Shown in pieces: positions 1 through 11,464 of a stretch of DNA of 64,000 nucleotides (position 1 is its first letter; each line of letters begins with the position of its first letter). The notes under the pieces are model-generated. The model did no database searches. It saw nothing but the letters and a program-made list of their open reading frames with translations, and was not told the DNA's origin. A program made the translations under genes and the position numbers. Origin of the DNA: Conchocele bisecta (lineage: Eukaryota > Mollusca > Bivalvia > Lucinida > Thyasiridae); the NCBI GenBank assembly GCA_029237695.1, contig JAQRGA010000032.1, forward strand, positions 124,001-188,000, in the 5' to 3' direction.

Positions 1-859
1 TCATAGCGGCGTTATGATTAATATGACGCTTATTCCAGCAGAGATTGACCATGGTGTGGTGTTTAGGCGACTGGACGTAGGTGGAAAATTGATTCGAGCG
101 CATAATGCCTTTGTGAACGAAGCAATTTTATCAACTAGTATTGAAAATAAAGGCGTTAAGATTTCAACTATTGAGCACTTAATGAGTGCATTTTCAGCAT
201 TAGGCATTGATAATGTATTGGTAGAATTAGATTCGTTTGAAGTACCAATTATGGATGGCTCGTCAGCGCCATTTATTTTCTTAGTACAATCAGCTGGCAT
301 TGAAGAACAGGATGCACATAAAAATTTTTTTGTGATTAATGATACTATCCGTGTAGAAAATAATGATTCTTGGGCACAAGTAACCCCTTACGATGGCTTT
401 AAAGTAACACTTGAGATTGATTTTAATCATAAAAAAGTTAAGGAAAGTGGGCAAAATCTCAGTATTGATTTTGCGCAGAAGTCTTATCTTAAAGAAATAT
501 CTAGAGCTAGAACTTTTGGCTATATGCGTGATGTAAAAAGTATGCAAGAAAATAATTTGGCGCTTGGAGCAAGTATGGATAATGCAATTGCACTAAGCGA
601 TGATGATGTATTAAATGAAGATGGTATGCGCTATGAGAATGAATTTGTAAAGCATAAAATTTTAGATATTGTCGGTGACTTATATTTATTGGGTGCTAAC
701 TTAATTGGGCATTATGAAGGTTACAAGACTGGGCATCTATTGAATGACCAACTACTATCTACTATTTTTGAGCGACCAGACACTTGGTCAATTGAGACTT
801 TTGAGAGCGAAGATTCGCCAATTTTATTTTATTCAGAAGATTGGCAAAATTCCTTGTAA
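1..859 (+). CDS. lpxC: UDP-3-O-acyl-N-acetylglucosamine deacetylase LpxC, 5' end outside window
   Basis: LpxC removes the acetyl group from UDP-3-O-acyl-GlcNAc, the committed zinc-dependent step of lipid A synthesis in the cytoplasm. The frame is open from base 2 with HSG before the first Met, matching the GLHSG segment near the LpxC N-terminus, so about 20 residues lie left of the window and the Met at base 14 is internal. Visible motifs are TIEHLMSA (zinc His), MDGSS, and [10 protein letters not shown] with the second zinc His and Asp plus the following Asp. A late GH supplies the candidate catalytic His. The remaining length (about 285 residues) fits a family of about 300. The sequence is clean and the call is firm. 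Confidence 0.96.
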   Translation, partial: HSGVMINMTLIPAEIDHGVVFRRLDVGGKLIRAHNAFVNEAILSTSIENKGVKISTIEHLMSAFSALGIDNVLVELDSFEVPIMDGSSAPFIFLVQSAGIEEQDAHKNFFVINDTIRVENNDSWAQVTPYDGFKVTLEIDFNHKKVKESGQNLSIDFAQKSYLKEISRARTFGYMRDVKSMQENNLALGASMDNAIALSDDDVLNEDGMRYENEFVKHKILDIVGDLYLLGANLIGHYEGYKTGHLLNDQLLSTIFERPDTWSIETFESEDSPILFYSEDWQNSL

Positions 860-1385
860 TACTGCCAATCTTCAATAACTATTTAAAATAAAATCTTTGA
901 GCCACATCTTTGTTAGGCTTGGCAAGAATGAGTCTGGCTAACAAAGGTACAAATCTAAAAAATGTAATAAGAGAGTTGTACAATTCCATCTATAAAAACG
1001 CTGTATAAGATAAAGGAATCTATTTTTTATTAAAAATATTGATTATCTTTTATGATTGAATTAATAAAAAAAGCACCATATAATCCAAAGCTTTTACAGT
1101 AACAAGATGACGCTTTTTATTTTCGATGTCGTAAGTTTGTCAGAGCTAAGAACAAATATCTTATCAAACATGGCTTTAGGTTATTCAAGATTGTCCTTAG
1201 ACCAACACCACACCTCTAATTAGAAAAAGCTCTATTGATAGGCAGCAATGCAAAGCTTCTAAATGCAATTTTTGTTGATTTATAATTTCTCACTTTAAAT
1301 CCAATTTATGATATTTAAATAATGCGTCAAAATACTTCCTTAAAAGGAACCAATAGGTATTTTGAGTATTAAAAATATATGAATT
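860..1385. other. Intergenic region with one unidentified ORF remnant
   Basis: This AT-rich spacer separates lpxC from the tmRNA gene. From about 1052 to 1216 on the plus strand a Met-started frame with one in-frame stop reads as a basic, aromatic-rich peptide (FYFRCRKFVRAKNKYLIKHG in its core). I do not recognise the family. It could be a gene relic or chance. No secA or secM is seen behind lpxC. Confidence 0.4.
908..946. repeat. Inverted repeat downstream of lpxC
   Basis: The nine-base arms CTTTGTTAG and CTAACAAAG are exact reverse complements separated by 21 bases. It lies about 50 bases past the lpxC stop, but no T-run follows either arm, so it is not a canonical intrinsic terminator. 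It may be a degenerate terminator or a processing hairpin. Confidence 0.45.
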
Positions 1386-1731
1386 TGGTGGAGATGGCGA
1401 GAATTGAACTCGCGTCCGAAAACTTTCAAACAAAGAGTCTACATGCTTAGCTTGGTCTATTATAGTTAGCAACTTGCCACCCGACCATCAGGGACTGCAA
1501 GTGCGATCCCAGTAAGTTTTAACCGAATTATCCTGAAAAAATAATCCTAGCGAGTCTGTAATCGACCGCTATCCAAGAAACACAGACGATTCCAGGGAAG
1601 CGGCTAGCTATGCAGCTAGAGCGTAGTTGTTTTTATTTGCAACTATCTTTTTTAAGAAATTTTTACGAGTTATTCTCATTCTCGGCATGCATCTTTGAGA
1701 TCCAACTCCTCGTCGAAGCCATGTCATCCCC
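1386..1731 (-). ncRNA. ssrA: Transfer-messenger RNA (tmRNA)
   Basis: tmRNA rescues stalled ribosomes with SmpB by acting first as alanyl-tRNA and then as a short mRNA. Read on the minus strand, the gene opens with GGGGATGACATGGCTTCGAC and ends in a tRNA-Ala-like T arm (GTTCAATTC) with encoded CCA. The tag reading frame lies at 1608-1640: GCA resume codon, then ANKNNYALAA and TAG, ending in the usual proteolysis signal ALAA. The length of 346 bases is normal for a one-piece gammaproteobacterial tmRNA. It sits downstream of tyrS on the same strand. Confidence 0.97.
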
Positions 1732-1827
1732 AAATTAAGGATTTATTACATCAGTCAAATATATCACAATTTAAGAGATATATTGAGCCACAGTAAAAAA
1801 CCTTTGTAAAACATTATAACATTTTTT

Positions 1828-3013
1828 TTATTTGATTGTTACTCTTGCAAATTTGCGCTTACCAACTTGATAGACTTTTGTGCCCAATTTCTGGCACTAA
1901 ATTCCTGTCAGTAATTTTTTTGCTGTTTATTTTAGCGGCACCTTGTTTGATCATTTGATAGGCGTTTGAAGTGCTAGGACAGAGCCCTGCGTCTTTGAAT
2001 AAATTGGCAATTTTGATTCCTGTATCAAAAGTGAATTCTGCCATATCATTAGGGATTTGGTTTTTAGAAAAACGATTAATGAAGTTTTGTTGCGCTTGTT
2101 TAGAAAATTCAGCATTATAAAAACGAGTAATAATTTTATTAGCTAGGATAAATTTAATGTCTCTTGGATTTTTACCTTGTTTTATTTCTTGTTTTAAGTT
2201 GGCTATAGTCTCTATACTTTCAAAACTAAGTAATTCAAAATAGTGCCACATCAAATTATCTGAGATTGACATAATTTTGCCAAACATATTATCAGGACTG
2301 TCATTAATGCCGATATAGTTGTTTAATGATTTTGACATTTTTTGTACGCCATCCAGACCCTCTAAAATAGGCATAGTGAGAATGACTTGCTGTTCTTTAT
2401 TATAACGTTTTTGTAATTCTCTACCCATTAATAGATTAAACTTTTGGTCTGTTCCACCAATCTCAATGTCACTTTCAAGCACAACAGAATCATATCCTTG
2501 AACAAGTGGATATAAAAATTCATGGATAGCAATATCATCATCGTTTTTATAGCGAGCCTTAAAATCATTGCGTTCAAGCATTCTAGCAACTGTTCTTTTT
2601 GATGCTAATTGAATAAATTTCATAGATGTTAACTTATCCATCCACTGCGAATTAAATATGACTTTGGTTTTCTTCTCATCCAGAATTTTAAAAACTTGTG
2701 TAGTGTAACTTTTAGCATTTTCTTGTATTTTCTCTCTTGAGAGTGGTGGGCGAGATTTACTCTTTCCAGTTGGGTCGCCAATCATTGCAGTGAAGTCACC
2801 GACCAAAAATTGGATTTCATGCCCTAAATCTTGTAGTTGTTTTAGTTTATTGATTAAAACTGTATGTCCTAGATGTAAGTCAGGTGCTGTTGGGTCAAAT
2901 CCAGCTTTAATTTTTAGATATTTTTTGCGTTTTAATTTGTCTTTTAATTCATTAAGTGGCAAAATTTCATCTGTACCTTGTTGAAAGATAGTTAATGTTT
3001 GTTCTATATTCAT
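1828..3013 (-). CDS. tyrS: Tyrosyl-tRNA synthetase, one frameshift near the C-terminus
   Basis: TyrS is a class I synthetase that activates tyrosine and charges tRNA-Tyr in the cytoplasm. The Rossmann signature HLGH is at residues 47-50 and KMSKS at about 224-228. A C-terminal S4-type RNA-binding segment includes [10 protein letters not shown]. The open frame stops at 1859 after an odd tail. Shifting one base at the GGG at 1883-1885 restores the normal ending [18 protein letters not shown] and a TAA at 1828-1830. The gene is essential and otherwise clean, so a single sequence error is likelier than truncation. The start MNIEQ lies six bases after the proA stop, so the two are probably co-transcribed. 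Confidence 0.95.
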
Positions 3014-3019
3014 TTTATT

Positions 3020-4279
3020 TTAAGAGCGAATATGTCCATCACCAAGGATGATGTATTTTTGTGAGGTTAGTCCCTCTAAGCCAACAGGCCCACGTACATG
3101 AAATTTGTCAGTACTTATGCCAATTTCTGCACCTAACCCATATTCAAAGCCATCAGCAAAGCTTGTTGAAGCGTTAACCATTACTGAAGATGAATCCACT
3201 TCTCTTATAAAGCGTCGTATGGATGTGTAGTTTTCACTCACTATGGCTTCGGTATGACCTGAGCTGTGTTTTTCAATATGGTCTATAGCATCAGACATTG
3301 AGTTGACAATACGAATTGATAAAATTGCATCAAGATATTCTGTATCCCAATCTTTATCAGTAGCTTTTTTGATTTGTTTTGATAGCTTTTTTGTCTGTTC
3401 GCAACCCCTAAGTTCTACGCCTTTAGCAACAAATTCTGCGATTAGCTCAGGCATCACACGACCAACTGCAGAAGCATGTACTAATAAAGTTTCTGTAGTA
3501 TTACATAATCCATAGCGATGTGTTTTACCATTAAAGGCAATATTGATAGCTTTTCTTGTATCTGCATCTTTGTCAATATAAGTGTGACAAATGCCATGTA
3601 AGTGTTTGATTACTGGCATCTTTGCATTGTCACTAATTATTTCAACTAAGCCTTTTCCACCTCGTGGAATAATGGCATCAACATAATCCTTAGCTTTAAC
3701 CAATTCAGTAATTGCTTTACGGTCGGTTGTATTAATGAATTGTACAGACAAGGGGCTTAAATCTGCATTAATTAAACCTTGTTTAATACATTTATAAAGC
3801 TCAAAGTTAGAGTGAATTGCCTCTGAACCACCACGCAGAATCGCGCCATTACCTGATTTAAGGCAAAGCACTGCTGCATCAATTGTTACATTTGGGCGAG
3901 ATTCATAAATAATACCTATCACTCCAAGTGGCACACGCATTTTTCCTACTTGAATACCACTTGGGCGAAATTTGAGGTCAGTAATTTCCCCAATTAAATC
4001 AGGTAGATCGATGATTTGCTTAATACTTTCGATAATGCTGTTTAGACGATCATTGTTCAGCATTAATCTATCTAATAGCGCTATACTCAACTCGTTATTC
4101 TTACCTTGATTTAAGTCTTTACGGTTAGCACTCAAAATATCTTTGCGGTTTTTGTCAATTTGTGAAGCAATATTATTTATGGCATTATTTTTTTGCTGCG
4201 TGGTTGCGTTACGAAGCACTTTTGTTGCGGTGCGTGCATTTTGACCGAGTGTGGTAATTAAATCAGTTATTGATCCCAT
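3020..4279 (-). CDS. proA: Gamma-glutamyl phosphate reductase
   Basis: ProA reduces gamma-glutamyl phosphate to glutamate semialdehyde with NADPH, the second step of proline synthesis. The 419-residue length is standard. The aldehyde-dehydrogenase-like fold is recognisable from [32 protein letters not shown] and the catalytic Cys in [11 protein letters not shown] near residue 258. The C-terminal signature [12 protein letters not shown] is also present. The gene overlaps the 3' end of holA by 13 bases, so it belongs to one minus-strand transcript lptE-holA-proA-tyrS. No proB is seen beside it. The frame is clean. Confidence 0.97.
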   Translation of the reverse strand: MGSITDLITTLGQNARTATKVLRNATTQQKNNAINNIASQIDKNRKDILSANRKDLNQGKNNELSIALLDRLMLNNDRLNSIIESIKQIIDLPDLIGEITDLKFRPSGIQVGKMRVPLGVIGIIYESRPNVTIDAAVLCLKSGNGAILRGGSEAIHSNFELYKCIKQGLINADLSPLSVQFINTTDRKAITELVKAKDYVDAIIPRGGKGLVEIISDNAKMPVIKHLHGICHTYIDKDADTRKAINIAFNGKTHRYGLCNTTETLLVHASAVGRVMPELIAEFVAKGVELRGCEQTKKLSKQIKKATDKDWDTEYLDAILSIRIVNSMSDAIDHIEKHSSGHTEAIVSENYTSIRRFIREVDSSSVMVNASTSFADGFEYGLGAEIGISTDKFHVRGPVGLEGLTSQKYIILGDGHIRS

Positions 4280-5286
4280 GATGTTTTCCCTGCTAAATTT
4301 AGTAACAATATACGTAGTTCGTCAATAATATTTAGATTATCCACTCCTTTGATTGAACGGTCAATACGTCCGAGTAATAGTAATATTTTTTGTAAATGTT
4401 GGTAAGACAGGCGTTTTAGCACTTTGCTAATGGTTGCTTGTTTGCTTTTCCATACCATGTGATTATTCATCACAATGCTGACTTGTTTGACTTGTTGTAA
4501 TTCGATTGCCATATTGATGATTGATTTAATTTCTCGATAGAGAGAGCCACTCAGTATAATCGGCATTGCTGTTTCATAAATCATTAAATTATAAATTTTA
4601 AGCATTTGGTTGCTATCACCTATTAGCGCCGAGTCAATGAGATTATATACGGTGTATTGTGACTGTTGAGTAAGTTGTTGTGTGTAATATTTAATATCAA
4701 TATTACCATCTGGGTAAGCTATTTTTAATTTCTGGATTTCTTGCATAGATGCCAATAAATTGCCTTCGGTATAGTGGGCAATGTTTTCTGTAATCTTTGG
4801 GTTAGCTTCGAGCCCTAATTCTGTCATATGGTTAGCAATCCAGCCAACAAGATGGTCTCGTTGTACCTCCCAAACCTGCACGATATTGCCATTTGTTTCC
4901 AGCATTTTAAACCATTTACTTTTTTGTTGAGGTTTGTCAAGTTTGCTTGTAGAGACAATAAATAGAATATCATCATTTATATTTGCGGCAATTTCAGTGA
5001 GTGCTTTTGAGCCTTTGACGCCAATTTTTCCAGTTTTTAAGCGACATTCAATAATACGTTTTGATGAGAATAATGAAGTTGCAGATAACTCTGCTGTAAT
5101 TTTACTCCAATCAAAATTACCATTAATTTCAAAATTGACGTGTTCGTCAAAACCTTGTGATTTTGCAGTATTTTTAATATATGTTAGACTTTGTTCTACT
5201 AATAAAAGTTCTGGGCCAAAAACAAAATAAATTGAATCTAGTTGTTTGGCTAGCGTCCTGCTTAGTTGTTCAGGCCTAATTCGCAT
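4267..5286 (-). CDS. holA: DNA polymerase III delta subunit
   Basis: HolA is the delta subunit of the clamp loader, the part that opens the beta sliding clamp. The 339-residue length fits the family. The order of features matches HolA: N-terminal MRIRPEQL, then [13 protein letters not shown], the RIIECRL strand, and the helical C-terminal collar region with [14 protein letters not shown]. It has no catalytic motif to check, which is usual for delta. It overlaps lptE by 11 bases and proA by 13, so translation is probably coupled along the operon. In many gammaproteobacteria leuS-lptE-holA run together; leuS is missing here. Confidence 0.92.
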   Translation of the reverse strand: MRIRPEQLSRTLAKQLDSIYFVFGPELLLVEQSLTYIKNTAKSQGFDEHVNFEINGNFDWSKITAELSATSLFSSKRIIECRLKTGKIGVKGSKALTEIAANINDDILFIVSTSKLDKPQQKSKWFKMLETNGNIVQVWEVQRDHLVGWIANHMTELGLEANPKITENIAHYTEGNLLASMQEIQKLKIAYPDGNIDIKYYTQQLTQQSQYTVYNLIDSALIGDSNQMLKIYNLMIYETAMPIILSGSLYREIKSIINMAIELQQVKQVSIVMNNHMVWKSKQATISKVLKRLSYQHLQKILLLLGRIDRSIKGVDNLNIIDELRILLLNLAGKTSWDQ

Positions 5287-5725
5287 TTAGACGCGTTAAT
5301 ATTCTCATTAACTTTGTAATAACAGTTTTTCGAAGTTGAGAAAAACTGTACTTAATTTGTAATGTATCGGCTTGCGATAATGTCATTTCTTTAATGGTTG
5401 TACTAGCTGTTAAGTTTTTTAATAATAATATTTTTTGACCGCGCAATATTTTGATTGGCACATTAAGTGTTAGCATGTAACTGCTTGAACCGCCGTCTTT
5501 TCTATAAGCAATAGTTTGGTTTCTTTGCACTTCATTGCCAATTTCAATATGTAAAGATGATTTTGTATTTACACTAAGATGTTTTTTAAGTTCAGTGACA
5601 AATATGCTATTTGTATTACCCATCACCGATACATTGATTGGAGCACTATTTTCAGATATGTGAAAATTACAAGCACTTAATAAACTAAAAATAAGGATAA
5701 TAGAAAGTAAGTTGATTTTTAACAT
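5276..5725 (-). CDS. lptE: LPS-assembly lipoprotein LptE
   Basis: LptE is an outer-membrane lipoprotein that plugs LptD and helps insert lipopolysaccharide at the cell surface. The product has a type II signal peptide with lipobox LLSAC and Cys at residue 19, then a short domain of the LptE/RlpB type with NVSVMGNTNSIFVTELKKHL. The length of 149 residues is normal. Sequence conservation in this family is low, so the call also rests on its place directly before holA. It diverges from ftsH across about 145 bases that must hold both promoters. Confidence 0.85.
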   Translation of the reverse strand: MLKINLLSIILIFSLLSACNFHISENSAPINVSVMGNTNSIFVTELKKHLSVNTKSSLHIEIGNEVQRNQTIAYRKDGGSSSYMLTLNVPIKILRGQKILLLKNLTASTTIKEMTLSQADTLQIKYSFSQLRKTVITKLMRILTRLNAN

Positions 5726-5791
5726 AATTTTGTTTATCGAATTAGTTGAAATGTTGATTATGACAGAATTTATATTTTTTTGTTAATTTCC

Positions 5792-5820
5792 TTGAAAAAC
5801 TACTATATTATCTCTATATA
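5792..5820 (+). promoter_or_regulatory. Candidate sigma-70 promoter for ftsH
   Basis: TTGAAA, a 17-base gap and TATATA lie about 50 bases before the ftsH start in the spacer between lptE and ftsH. The spacer is very AT-rich, so chance matches are likely. Confidence 0.4.
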
Positions 5821-5870
5821 AAATATATATGTTAGAATATTTTTATTTTTATTTTTATTAATTTTATATT

Positions 5871-7796
5871 ATGTTTAAAAATTTATTATTTTGGTTGGTT
5901 CTAGGTATTTCTTTAACCTCACTTTTTAACCAGTTTGAAATGGGCGATGATAAAAATAAGATTACTTATTCTCAATTTATCCAAAACGTTAAGCAGGGTG
6001 ATGTTTCTAGTGTTACTATTTCAGGCAATAATATCACTGGTGTTGGTGCAGGCGGTGAACAATTTAGCACTTATAGTGCTAGAGACTTAGGGTTGATGGG
6101 TGATTTGTTAAACAACGGCGTGGATGTAGTTGCTAAACCACCTGAAAAAGATGGATTTTTTAAGCAGTTAGTTATTTCAGTGGCGCCAATTTTATTATTG
6201 ATCGGTGTAATTCTTTATACTATGAAGGGTGCTGGCGGTATGGGTGGTAAAAATCCAATGAGTTTTGGTAAGTCTAAAGCAAGATTGATTAGTAAGGATG
6301 AGTCTAATATTACTTTTAAAGATGTAGCTGGAGTGGAGGAAGCTAAAGAAGATGTGTCAGAACTAGTTGATTTCTTATCTGACCCTGGTAAATTTACCAA
6401 AGTTGGTGGAAAAATTCCTAAAGGAGTGCTTTTAGTTGGACCGCCAGGTACAGGTAAAACACTATTGGCAAAAGCCATTGCAGGAGAGGCACAAGTGCCA
6501 TTCTTTTTCATTTCTGGATCTGATTTTGTTGAAATGTTTGTTGGCGTTGGAGCATCTCGTGTACGAGATATGTTTGAACAAGCTAAAAAAAATGCACCTT
6601 GTATTATTTTTATTGATGAGATTGATGCGGTTGGTCGTCAGCGTGGCGCTGGCATGGGCGGCGGTCATGATGAACGTGAACAAACGTTGAATCAAATGTT
6701 GGTTGAAATGGATGGTTTTGAGGGCTCTGAGGGTGTTATTGTTATAGCTGCAACTAACCGTCCAGATATATTGGATTCTGCGTTACTCAGACCAGGGAGA
6801 TTTGATCGTCAGGTCATGGTTGGCTTACCAGATATTAATGGCAGAGACGCAATTTTAAAAGTGCATATGCAAAAATTACCGATTGCAAAAAATGTTAAAT
6901 CTATTAATATCGCTAAGGGCACACCAGGGTTTTCAGGTGCAGATTTAGCAAACTTGTGCAATGAGGCTGCATTGATTACTGCAGGTAAAAATAAAAAATT
7001 AGTTGGCATGCAAGAGTTTGAAAAAGCTAAAGATAAAATTATGATGGGGTCTGAACGAAAAAGCATGGTTATGGATGACGCTGAAAAAGAAATGACGGCT
7101 TACCATGAGGCAGGACATGCGATTGTTGGCCGGTTAGTGCCAAAGCATGATCCTGTTTATAAGGTTAGCATTATCCCAAGAGGTCGTGCGTTAGGTGTGA
7201 CAATGTTTTTACCAGAAAAGGATAATTATAGCATATCTAAACTCAAGCTAAACTCTCAAATATCATCATTATTTGGGGGACGTATTTCCGAGAGCTTGAT
7301 TTATGGTGACGATGCGGTAACTACAGGAGCTAGTAACGACATTGAACGCGCCACTGAAATTGCACATAAAATGGTTAAACAATGGGGCATGTCAGACACC
7401 TTAGGTCCTTTGGCGTATGGTGAAGATGATGGTGAAGTATTTTTAGGTAAGCAAGTTACTAAACATAAGCATATTTCAGAAGAAACTTTCAAAAAGATTG
7501 ATATTGAAATTCGTCAAATTATTGATAATAATTATGTAGTTGCAGAAAAAATATTACAAGAAAATATTGATATCCTACATACAATGGCAAAGGCATTGAT
7601 AGAGTTCGAAACTATTGATAAGGACCAAATTGACGATTTAATGGAAAGAAAGCCAATGCGTGAAGCAGCAGCTATTATTGACTCTGATGTTACTTCTACT
7701 GAGCTAGGAAAAGGCGTAGTTGATGTATCAAAAGATATAGACGACTGTTCTAATAAAAAGCCATTAAGTGTCGGTGACAAAGAACAAATAGCCTAA
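5871..7796 (+). CDS. ftsH: ATP-dependent zinc metalloprotease FtsH
   Basis: FtsH is the membrane-anchored AAA+ protease that degrades LpxC, unassembled membrane proteins and some regulators. It has two transmembrane segments (about residues 3-20 and 98-117) around a small periplasmic domain. The AAA module follows, with Walker A GPPGTGKT near residue 190, Walker [12 protein letters not shown] and the second region of homology with RPGRFDRQ. The zinc site HEAGH is near residue 411. The 641-residue length is standard and the frame is clean. It leads a plus-strand run ftsH-folP-glmM, the same order as in many gammaproteobacteria. Its substrate LpxC is encoded 5 kb away. Confidence 0.98.
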   Translation: MFKNLLFWLVLGISLTSLFNQFEMGDDKNKITYSQFIQNVKQGDVSSVTISGNNITGVGAGGEQFSTYSARDLGLMGDLLNNGVDVVAKPPEKDGFFKQLVISVAPILLLIGVILYTMKGAGGMGGKNPMSFGKSKARLISKDESNITFKDVAGVEEAKEDVSELVDFLSDPGKFTKVGGKIPKGVLLVGPPGTGKTLLAKAIAGEAQVPFFFISGSDFVEMFVGVGASRVRDMFEQAKKNAPCIIFIDEIDAVGRQRGAGMGGGHDEREQTLNQMLVEMDGFEGSEGVIVIAATNRPDILDSALLRPGRFDRQVMVGLPDINGRDAILKVHMQKLPIAKNVKSINIAKGTPGFSGADLANLCNEAALITAGKNKKLVGMQEFEKAKDKIMMGSERKSMVMDDAEKEMTAYHEAGHAIVGRLVPKHDPVYKVSIIPRGRALGVTMFLPEKDNYSISKLKLNSQISSLFGGRISESLIYGDDAVTTGASNDIERATEIAHKMVKQWGMSDTLGPLAYGEDDGEVFLGKQVTKHKHISEETFKKIDIEIRQIIDNNYVVAEKILQENIDILHTMAKALIEFETIDKDQIDDLMERKPMREAAAIIDSDVTSTELGKGVVDVSKDIDDCSNKKPLSVGDKEQIA

Positions 7797-7820
7797 ATAG
7801 GACATCTTGCCTTTGCTATT

Positions 7821-8609
7821 ATGACTGCAAAAATTATGGGCGTATTAAATGTAACGCCTGATTCATTTTCTGATGGCGGTCAGTGTTTTGATATTTCTGA
7901 TGCAGTTCATAGTGCACAATATATGATTGCACAAGGTGTTGACATTATTGATATTGGTGGTGAGTCTACGCGTCCATATGCTGATAGAGTTTCTCTTAAA
8001 GATGAACTGAAACGCATTATCCCTGTGATTGAGATACTTGCTAAAATTACCGATATACCAATATCAATCGATACTTCAAAGCCAGAGGTAATGATACAAG
8101 CTATTAAATCAGGTGCTAGTATGATTAATGATGTTTGTGCTTTGAGTGTAAATGGTGCGTTAGAAGTAGCGAGTGAGTTGTGCGTTGATGTATGTTTGGT
8201 ACATATGCAAGGCGTGCCAAAAAATATGCAATCCAATCCTATGTATAGTGATATTATAGAAAATATTAAGCACTTTTTTGCAGATAAAATAGAAGCATGT
8301 ATTAGTACAGGCATCAACGAGAGCAAACTTATCTTAGACCCAGGTTTTGGTTTTGGTAAGACTTATGAGCATAATTTAGAAATTCTGCGTCGTTTCGATG
8401 AATTTAAAAGTTTTGGCTTACCATTGTTAGCAGGGATATCACGTAAAACTATGATTGGGCAAATGCTTAATGATAGGGATGTAAATGAAAGGGTGACAGG
8501 TAGTGTTGTGGGGGCTATAATAGCTGTTCAAAATGGTGCAGATATCGTACGCGTACATGATGTGAGAGAAACTAAAGATGCGTTAATGGTTTTAGGGAGT
8601 GTGAATTGA
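7821..8609 (+). CDS. folP: Dihydropteroate synthase
   Basis: FolP joins p-aminobenzoate to dihydropterin pyrophosphate in folate synthesis. The TIM-barrel signatures are all present: [14 protein letters not shown] for the pterin/pAB loops, [26 protein letters not shown] and the late SRK loop (GISRKTM). Length is 262 residues. It starts 24 bases after ftsH and its TGA overlaps the glmM start codon, as expected for the conserved ftsH-folP-glmM operon. Confidence 0.97.
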   Translation: MTAKIMGVLNVTPDSFSDGGQCFDISDAVHSAQYMIAQGVDIIDIGGESTRPYADRVSLKDELKRIIPVIEILAKITDIPISIDTSKPEVMIQAIKSGASMINDVCALSVNGALEVASELCVDVCLVHMQGVPKNMQSNPMYSDIIENIKHFFADKIEACISTGINESKLILDPGFGFGKTYEHNLEILRRFDEFKSFGLPLLAGISRKTMIGQMLNDRDVNERVTGSVVGAIIAVQNGADIVRVHDVRETKDALMVLGSVN

Positions 8610-9934
8610 GTAATTATTTTGGAACAGATGGGATACGAGGTAAGGTAGGCATAGAGCCAATCACAGCAGATTTCTTTTTGAAATTAGGTTGGTCAGTTGG
8701 CTCTATTTTGGCACAAAAAAATAAAAATTCCAGCGTTATTATTGGTAAAGACACTCGTATTTCAGGGTATTTATTTGAATCTGCGCTTGAAGCAGGCTTT
8801 CTATCTGCTGGCGTAGATGTTGGTTTATTGGGTCCAATGCCAACTCCTGCTATTGCATATCTCACACAAACTTATGGAGCTACAGCTGGTGTAGTTATTA
8901 GCGCATCGCACAATCATTTCCAAGACAATGGGGTTAAGTTTTTTTCTAATAAGGGTTTTAAATTTAACGAACAAGACCAAAGAGATATTGAAAGGCGCTT
9001 AAGAGAGACTATGGTTAGCGTTACCAGTGAGAACATTGGTAAAGCTATTCGCCACAAGCAATCTTTAGGTCGTTATATTGATTTTTGCAAGCATACACTT
9101 GATAAAAATATTGATTTATCTAGCCTCGATATTGTGATTGATTGTGCGAATGGCGCTACTTATCATATTGCAAAAGATGTGTTTTCTGAGTTAGGCGCTA
9201 ATACTACACTAATACATAATCATCCTGATGGCTTTAATATCAATCTTGATTGCGGCGCTACTAATACTCACAGTCTACGACGAACTGTGCTTGAGAATCA
9301 AGCTGATTTAGGTATTGCTTTTGATGGTGATGGTGACCGTTTAATGATGGTGGATAGTAAGGGAGAATTGATTGATGGTGACGATTTAGTGTTTGTTATT
9401 GCCAAAGCATGGCAAGCACAAAATAGACTCAAAAATAACACAGTAGTAGGTACTAAAATGACAAATCTTGGCGTGCGTCATGGGTATAAAAATTTAGGTA
9501 TTAATTTTATTGAAGCTGATGTGGGCGATAGATTTATTATAAAGCAAATGAAAAAAAATAACGCTATTTTAGGCGGAGAAGGTTCAGGACATATTATTTG
9601 CCTTGATCAAAACACTTCAGGTGACGGTATTATTGCTGCCTTGCAAGTATTGGAAGTGCTTGTTAAAAGTGGTAAGACATTAAATGAATTAAAGTCTGAG
9701 GTGAAAAAATACTCGCAGGTATTAATCAATGTTAAGGCTAAAAAAAATGTTGAATTGTCACAACATCAAGTCTTGCAAAAAACACAACTTGAAGTAGAAA
9801 AATTTCTAGGTGAAGCAGGCAGGACATTAATTCGTGCCTCAGGTACAGAACCAGTAATTCGGGTAATGGTAGAAGCAGAAGATATTCAAGTCGCTCAACA
9901 AAGTGCAGAAAAACTAGCTAATGTATTGCGATAA
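8606..9934 (+). CDS. glmM: Phosphoglucosamine mutase
   Basis: GlmM converts glucosamine-6-phosphate to glucosamine-1-phosphate for peptidoglycan and LPS precursors. The start is a TTG whose last two bases lie in the folP TGA, and it yields the expected N-terminus [12 protein letters not shown]. The active-site Ser is in SASHN near residue 101, the metal loop DGDGDR is near 240, GGEGSGH is the sugar-binding loop and [12 protein letters not shown] binds phosphate. Length (442 residues) is normal. The 3' end overlaps the convergent acetyltransferase by 17 bases. Confidence 0.97.
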   Translation: MSNYFGTDGIRGKVGIEPITADFFLKLGWSVGSILAQKNKNSSVIIGKDTRISGYLFESALEAGFLSAGVDVGLLGPMPTPAIAYLTQTYGATAGVVISASHNHFQDNGVKFFSNKGFKFNEQDQRDIERRLRETMVSVTSENIGKAIRHKQSLGRYIDFCKHTLDKNIDLSSLDIVIDCANGATYHIAKDVFSELGANTTLIHNHPDGFNINLDCGATNTHSLRRTVLENQADLGIAFDGDGDRLMMVDSKGELIDGDDLVFVIAKAWQAQNRLKNNTVVGTKMTNLGVRHGYKNLGINFIEADVGDRFIIKQMKKNNAILGGEGSGHIICLDQNTSGDGIIAALQVLEVLVKSGKTLNELKSEVKKYSQVLINVKAKKNVELSQHQVLQKTQLEVEKFLGEAGRTLIRASGTEPVIRVMVEAEDIQVAQQSAEKLANVLR

Positions 9935-10448
9935 TACTTAAATATAACTGATGTGTTTCTAAAGGGAGTATGCTGAATAGAATTATTATATGTATTTTTA
10001 TCAAAGGAAAGTCTCCTAAAATTTGACTAACATACCCAGGCATTTCATTTTTTACATAACCATTTCTTTTATAAAAACTCTTTGCAGGAAGGCTGCTTGT
10101 TGTAGTAATCTTATGAATACCTGATAATAAGGCATGGTTTTCTAAAATGCTTAACATTTTTTTACCAACACCTTTATGAAGTACTTCAGGAGTGACATAA
10201 AGAAGCATAATTTCTTGACCTGAAATACATGAAAACCCTACTATATTTTTTTCTTTAACTACAACACAAAAAGTATTTTTGGACTCAATCCATTTTGCAA
10301 CATTGGATGGTGTTTTATTTTTGAGCCATTCAGAGATAATTTGTTCATCGTAGTCATAGAAAGGAGCACATATTTCATTGATTGATTCAACTAATACCAA
10401 ACATGCTGCTTTTGCATCTGATATTATTGCTTCTCTATAATTTATCAT
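9918..10448 (-). CDS. GNAT family N-acetyltransferase, substrate unknown
   Basis: The protein has the GNAT fold order: an N-terminal [12 protein letters not shown] strand-helix, the central strand around [19 protein letters not shown] with the acetyl-CoA pyrophosphate loop, and the FYKRNGY motif near the C-terminus. I chose the Met of MINYREA; an upstream Met adds 13 residues with no homology. After [14 protein letters not shown] the ending becomes hydrophobic and unlike the family, and it runs into the 3' end of glmM, so a late indel is possible. The acceptor substrate cannot be told from sequence. Confidence 0.8.
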   Translation of the reverse strand: MINYREAIISDAKAACLVLVESINEICAPFYDYDEQIISEWLKNKTPSNVAKWIESKNTFCVVVKEKNIVGFSCISGQEIMLLYVTPEVLHKGVGKKMLSILENHALLSGIHKITTTSSLPAKSFYKRNGYVKNEMPGYVSQILGDFPLIKIHIIILFSILPLETHQLYLSIIAIH

Positions 10449-10702
10449 TTTATTTTTGTATTTAACTATTAATATAAGAGCAACCAATTTTATATAAGTT
10501 ATTAAAAATAAATCTTATAAAAATGACAAAATTTTATTTGCTTTAAGATAGAATTTAGATTTTTACTTAATATTTAGGTGGAAAAAGTATTCACCATAAT
10601 TTAAAATTAAATAAGCAACGGTGGTAGAAAATTAATCAATTATTCAATAAAAGCAAGATTAAAGCAAAGCCAATTGGTCATTTTGTAGTGGATTCTCAAA
10701 CT

Positions 10703-10742
10703 TTGATTTAATAATGATCTCGTTGATTTATTAATGACTCGC
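10703..10742. repeat. Tandem direct repeat of 20 bases
   Basis: Two adjacent 20-base units, both beginning TTGATTTA, differ at a few positions. They lie just before the broken exporter gene. They may be an operator-like repeat or another duplicated border between assembly pieces. Confidence 0.35.
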
Positions 10743-10751
10743 TAGATATTT

Positions 10752-11453
10752 ATGTGGACAGAATTGTGCGCACAGGCCTTGGGGTTTGGTGGCGCAGTCG
10801 TTGGCTTGCCGATGATGTTATTTAGTTGGGGAGTCCCGGTTTATTGGTTACCATTTATCGCATTCATTTGTTGTTTATTTTCATCACTTATATTATCAAA
10901 AGTCAATTAGAAGAGAAATGAAATTGGGAGATATTTAAAAGGTGTGTTGCGTGGAATATCCCACCGACTTTAGTTGGGGTATTTTGTTATTGATTGACTT
11001 ATCTATATAGGTGAGATTGTATTTTATTTATTCAGTTACAATTTTTTATGCAATTATTTGGATTTTTAATCAAAAAATTACTTCACATAGTCCTTGGGTG
11101 GATAAATTATTATTGATTATTGGTGGTTATGTAGCAGGTATTTCACTTACTGGTGCGCCACTTATAGTTACGGTATTTATGCGCCATGTTGTGAGACAAT
11201 ATCTACGTAATACTTTATTTGTATTGTGGTTTATATTAGTGGTAGTATAAAAATGTTGACTTTTGTAGCAATGGACGTGATGATTGATTGGCAATTATCT
11301 ATATTGTTAATTCCTGTGGCGGCGATTGGACATATGGTAGGCCTTAAATTACATAATAAAATTATTGTGAACGATCAACAGTTTAAAAAGTGGATTGGCT
11401 TAGCATTATTATTAATTAGTTCGTTTGGGCTTTTGAGGTTATTTTTAAGTTAA
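10752..11453 (+). pseudogene. TauE/SafE-type anion exporter, frameshifted
   Basis: Three overlapping hydrophobic frames make one membrane protein of the TauE/SafE (DUF81) family. The pieces are a start MWTELCAQALGFGGAVVGLP with the glycine-rich loop, a middle GGYVAGISLTGAPLIVTVF, and an end with IPVAAIGHMVGLKLHNKI followed by a last helix. The second and third loops carry the family's paired G-x-x-x-G-P-type motifs. Members export sulfite, sulfoacetate or similar anions, which would suit a sulfur oxidiser; the substrate here is inference. Breaks fall near 10910-11010 and 11230. The gene ends 12 bases before rnfA. Confidence 0.75.
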
Positions 11454-11464
11454 AATCACTATTT

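Noticed and set aside
1859..1890. Programmed frameshift in tyrS
   Set aside because: The site has no slippery heptamer with a following stem that I can see, and TyrS is not known to use recoding.
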